The translations under genes and the position numbers were made by a program. A stretch of DNA of 20,104 nucleotides, taken from a virus. Within the stretch, counting starts at the first letter, position 1; each line of letters starts with the position of its first letter. The stretch spans positions 1-20,104 of the IMG/VR virus record IMGVR_UViG_3300031382_000031, one strand, 5' to 3'. A model generated the notes under the pieces. It saw nothing but the letters and a program-made list of their open reading frames with translations, was not told the DNA's origin and did not search any database. This document shows, one piece after another, positions 19,850 through 20,104 of the stretch.

Positions 19850-20104
19850 TTACCTTTTAGATTTTTTCTTTGAGTTGAATTCTATTTCGTGGCGATGGCG
19901 ACGATTAACATCACGAACATGTTTTGCCATCCATGCACGCTGGAATGCATCTTCCGGACCACCAATGTTTTCGTACAGAAACCCTTTGTCATCTTTCTTC
20001 TCTGTAACAAATCCTTCGATAGTCTCAAAACGATTGATCCAACCGAGACGATTCTCAGACTTACGTGGACCACGATGATGAATATTCTTCAGAGCTTTTT
20101 TAGC
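19850..20104 (-). CDS. Basic protein, unknown function (partial, start beyond the right edge)
   Basis: The last 84 residues are seen, beginning AKKALKNIHHRGPRKSENRL and ending EIEFNSKKKSKR. It is strongly basic, rich in His and Arg (HVRDVNRRHRHE). There is a GGPEDAFQRAWMAKHV segment in the middle. The basic composition suggests nucleic-acid binding. No family recognised. Confidence 0.6.
   Translation of the reverse strand, partial: AKKALKNIHHRGPRKSENRLGWINRFETIEGFVTEKKDDKGFLYENIGGPEDAFQRAWMAKHVRDVNRRHRHEIEFNSKKKSKR

Noticed and set aside
1-20104. tRNA genes, CRISPR arrays, insertion sequences
   Set aside because: No cloverleaf, spaced direct repeats or transposase motifs were seen.

Overview
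The window looks like part of the genome of a large lytic T4-like (Straboviridae-type) phage. Every gene I can support reads leftward on the minus strand. Genes are tightly packed, often overlap by 1-14 bases, and mostly have GGAG, AGGA or GAGG ribosome sites 6-9 bases before the start. The core genes match the T4 replication and nucleotide set: gp43 polymerase, UvsX recombinase, gp41 helicase, gp42 dCMP hydroxymethylase, gp56 dCTPase/dUTPase and DexA. No structural gene, tRNA or CRISPR array is seen, and the plus strand appears gene-free. The host cannot be told from the sequence.

Layout in the direction of transcription (right to left): (1) 20104-17589: a basic protein cut by the edge, a small membrane protein, DexA exonuclease, a zinc-ribbon protein, a previously easy-to-miss 22-aa basic peptide, a very acidic 100-aa protein and an AP2-like protein. 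(2) 17406-12742: a helix-turn-helix protein, then a DNA-modification block made of a P-loop nucleotide kinase, dCMP hydroxymethylase, a glycosyltransferase of the TET-associated type, a cytosine-C5 methyltransferase and gp56. Together these suggest DNA containing glycosylated hydroxymethylcytosine. The glycosyltransferase/methyltransferase pair is clearly AT-richer than its surroundings. (3) 12658-5208: the replication core. (4) 5184-1: accessory genes, comprising a prepilin-like membrane protein, a macro-domain protein, a winged-helix-like protein, two tiny proteins, a von Willebrand A (VWA) protein, a membrane protein and a DRB0094-type RNA ligase cut by the left edge.

The most striking feature is that three neighbouring replication genes are each broken in two, each in a different way. 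The polymerase is two separate proteins with no intein (450 + 447 aa, together the T4 length), and the gap between them holds an AT-rich startless reading frame. UvsX is cut in its DNA-binding L2 loop by a split intein, with the two halves overlapping by 4 bases and no endonuclease. The gp41 helicase is cut by a split intein of the gp41-1 type with a truncated Vsr-like homing endonuclease between the halves. A working helicase and recombinase would need two protein trans-splicing reactions in one cell, and the polymerase would have to assemble from two chains.

Regulation: two promoters have a TTTACA -35 box and a 17-base spacer, like T4 early promoters. A repeated TGATATAAT element stands at gene junctions, several times fused to a terminator hairpin just before the next ribosome site.
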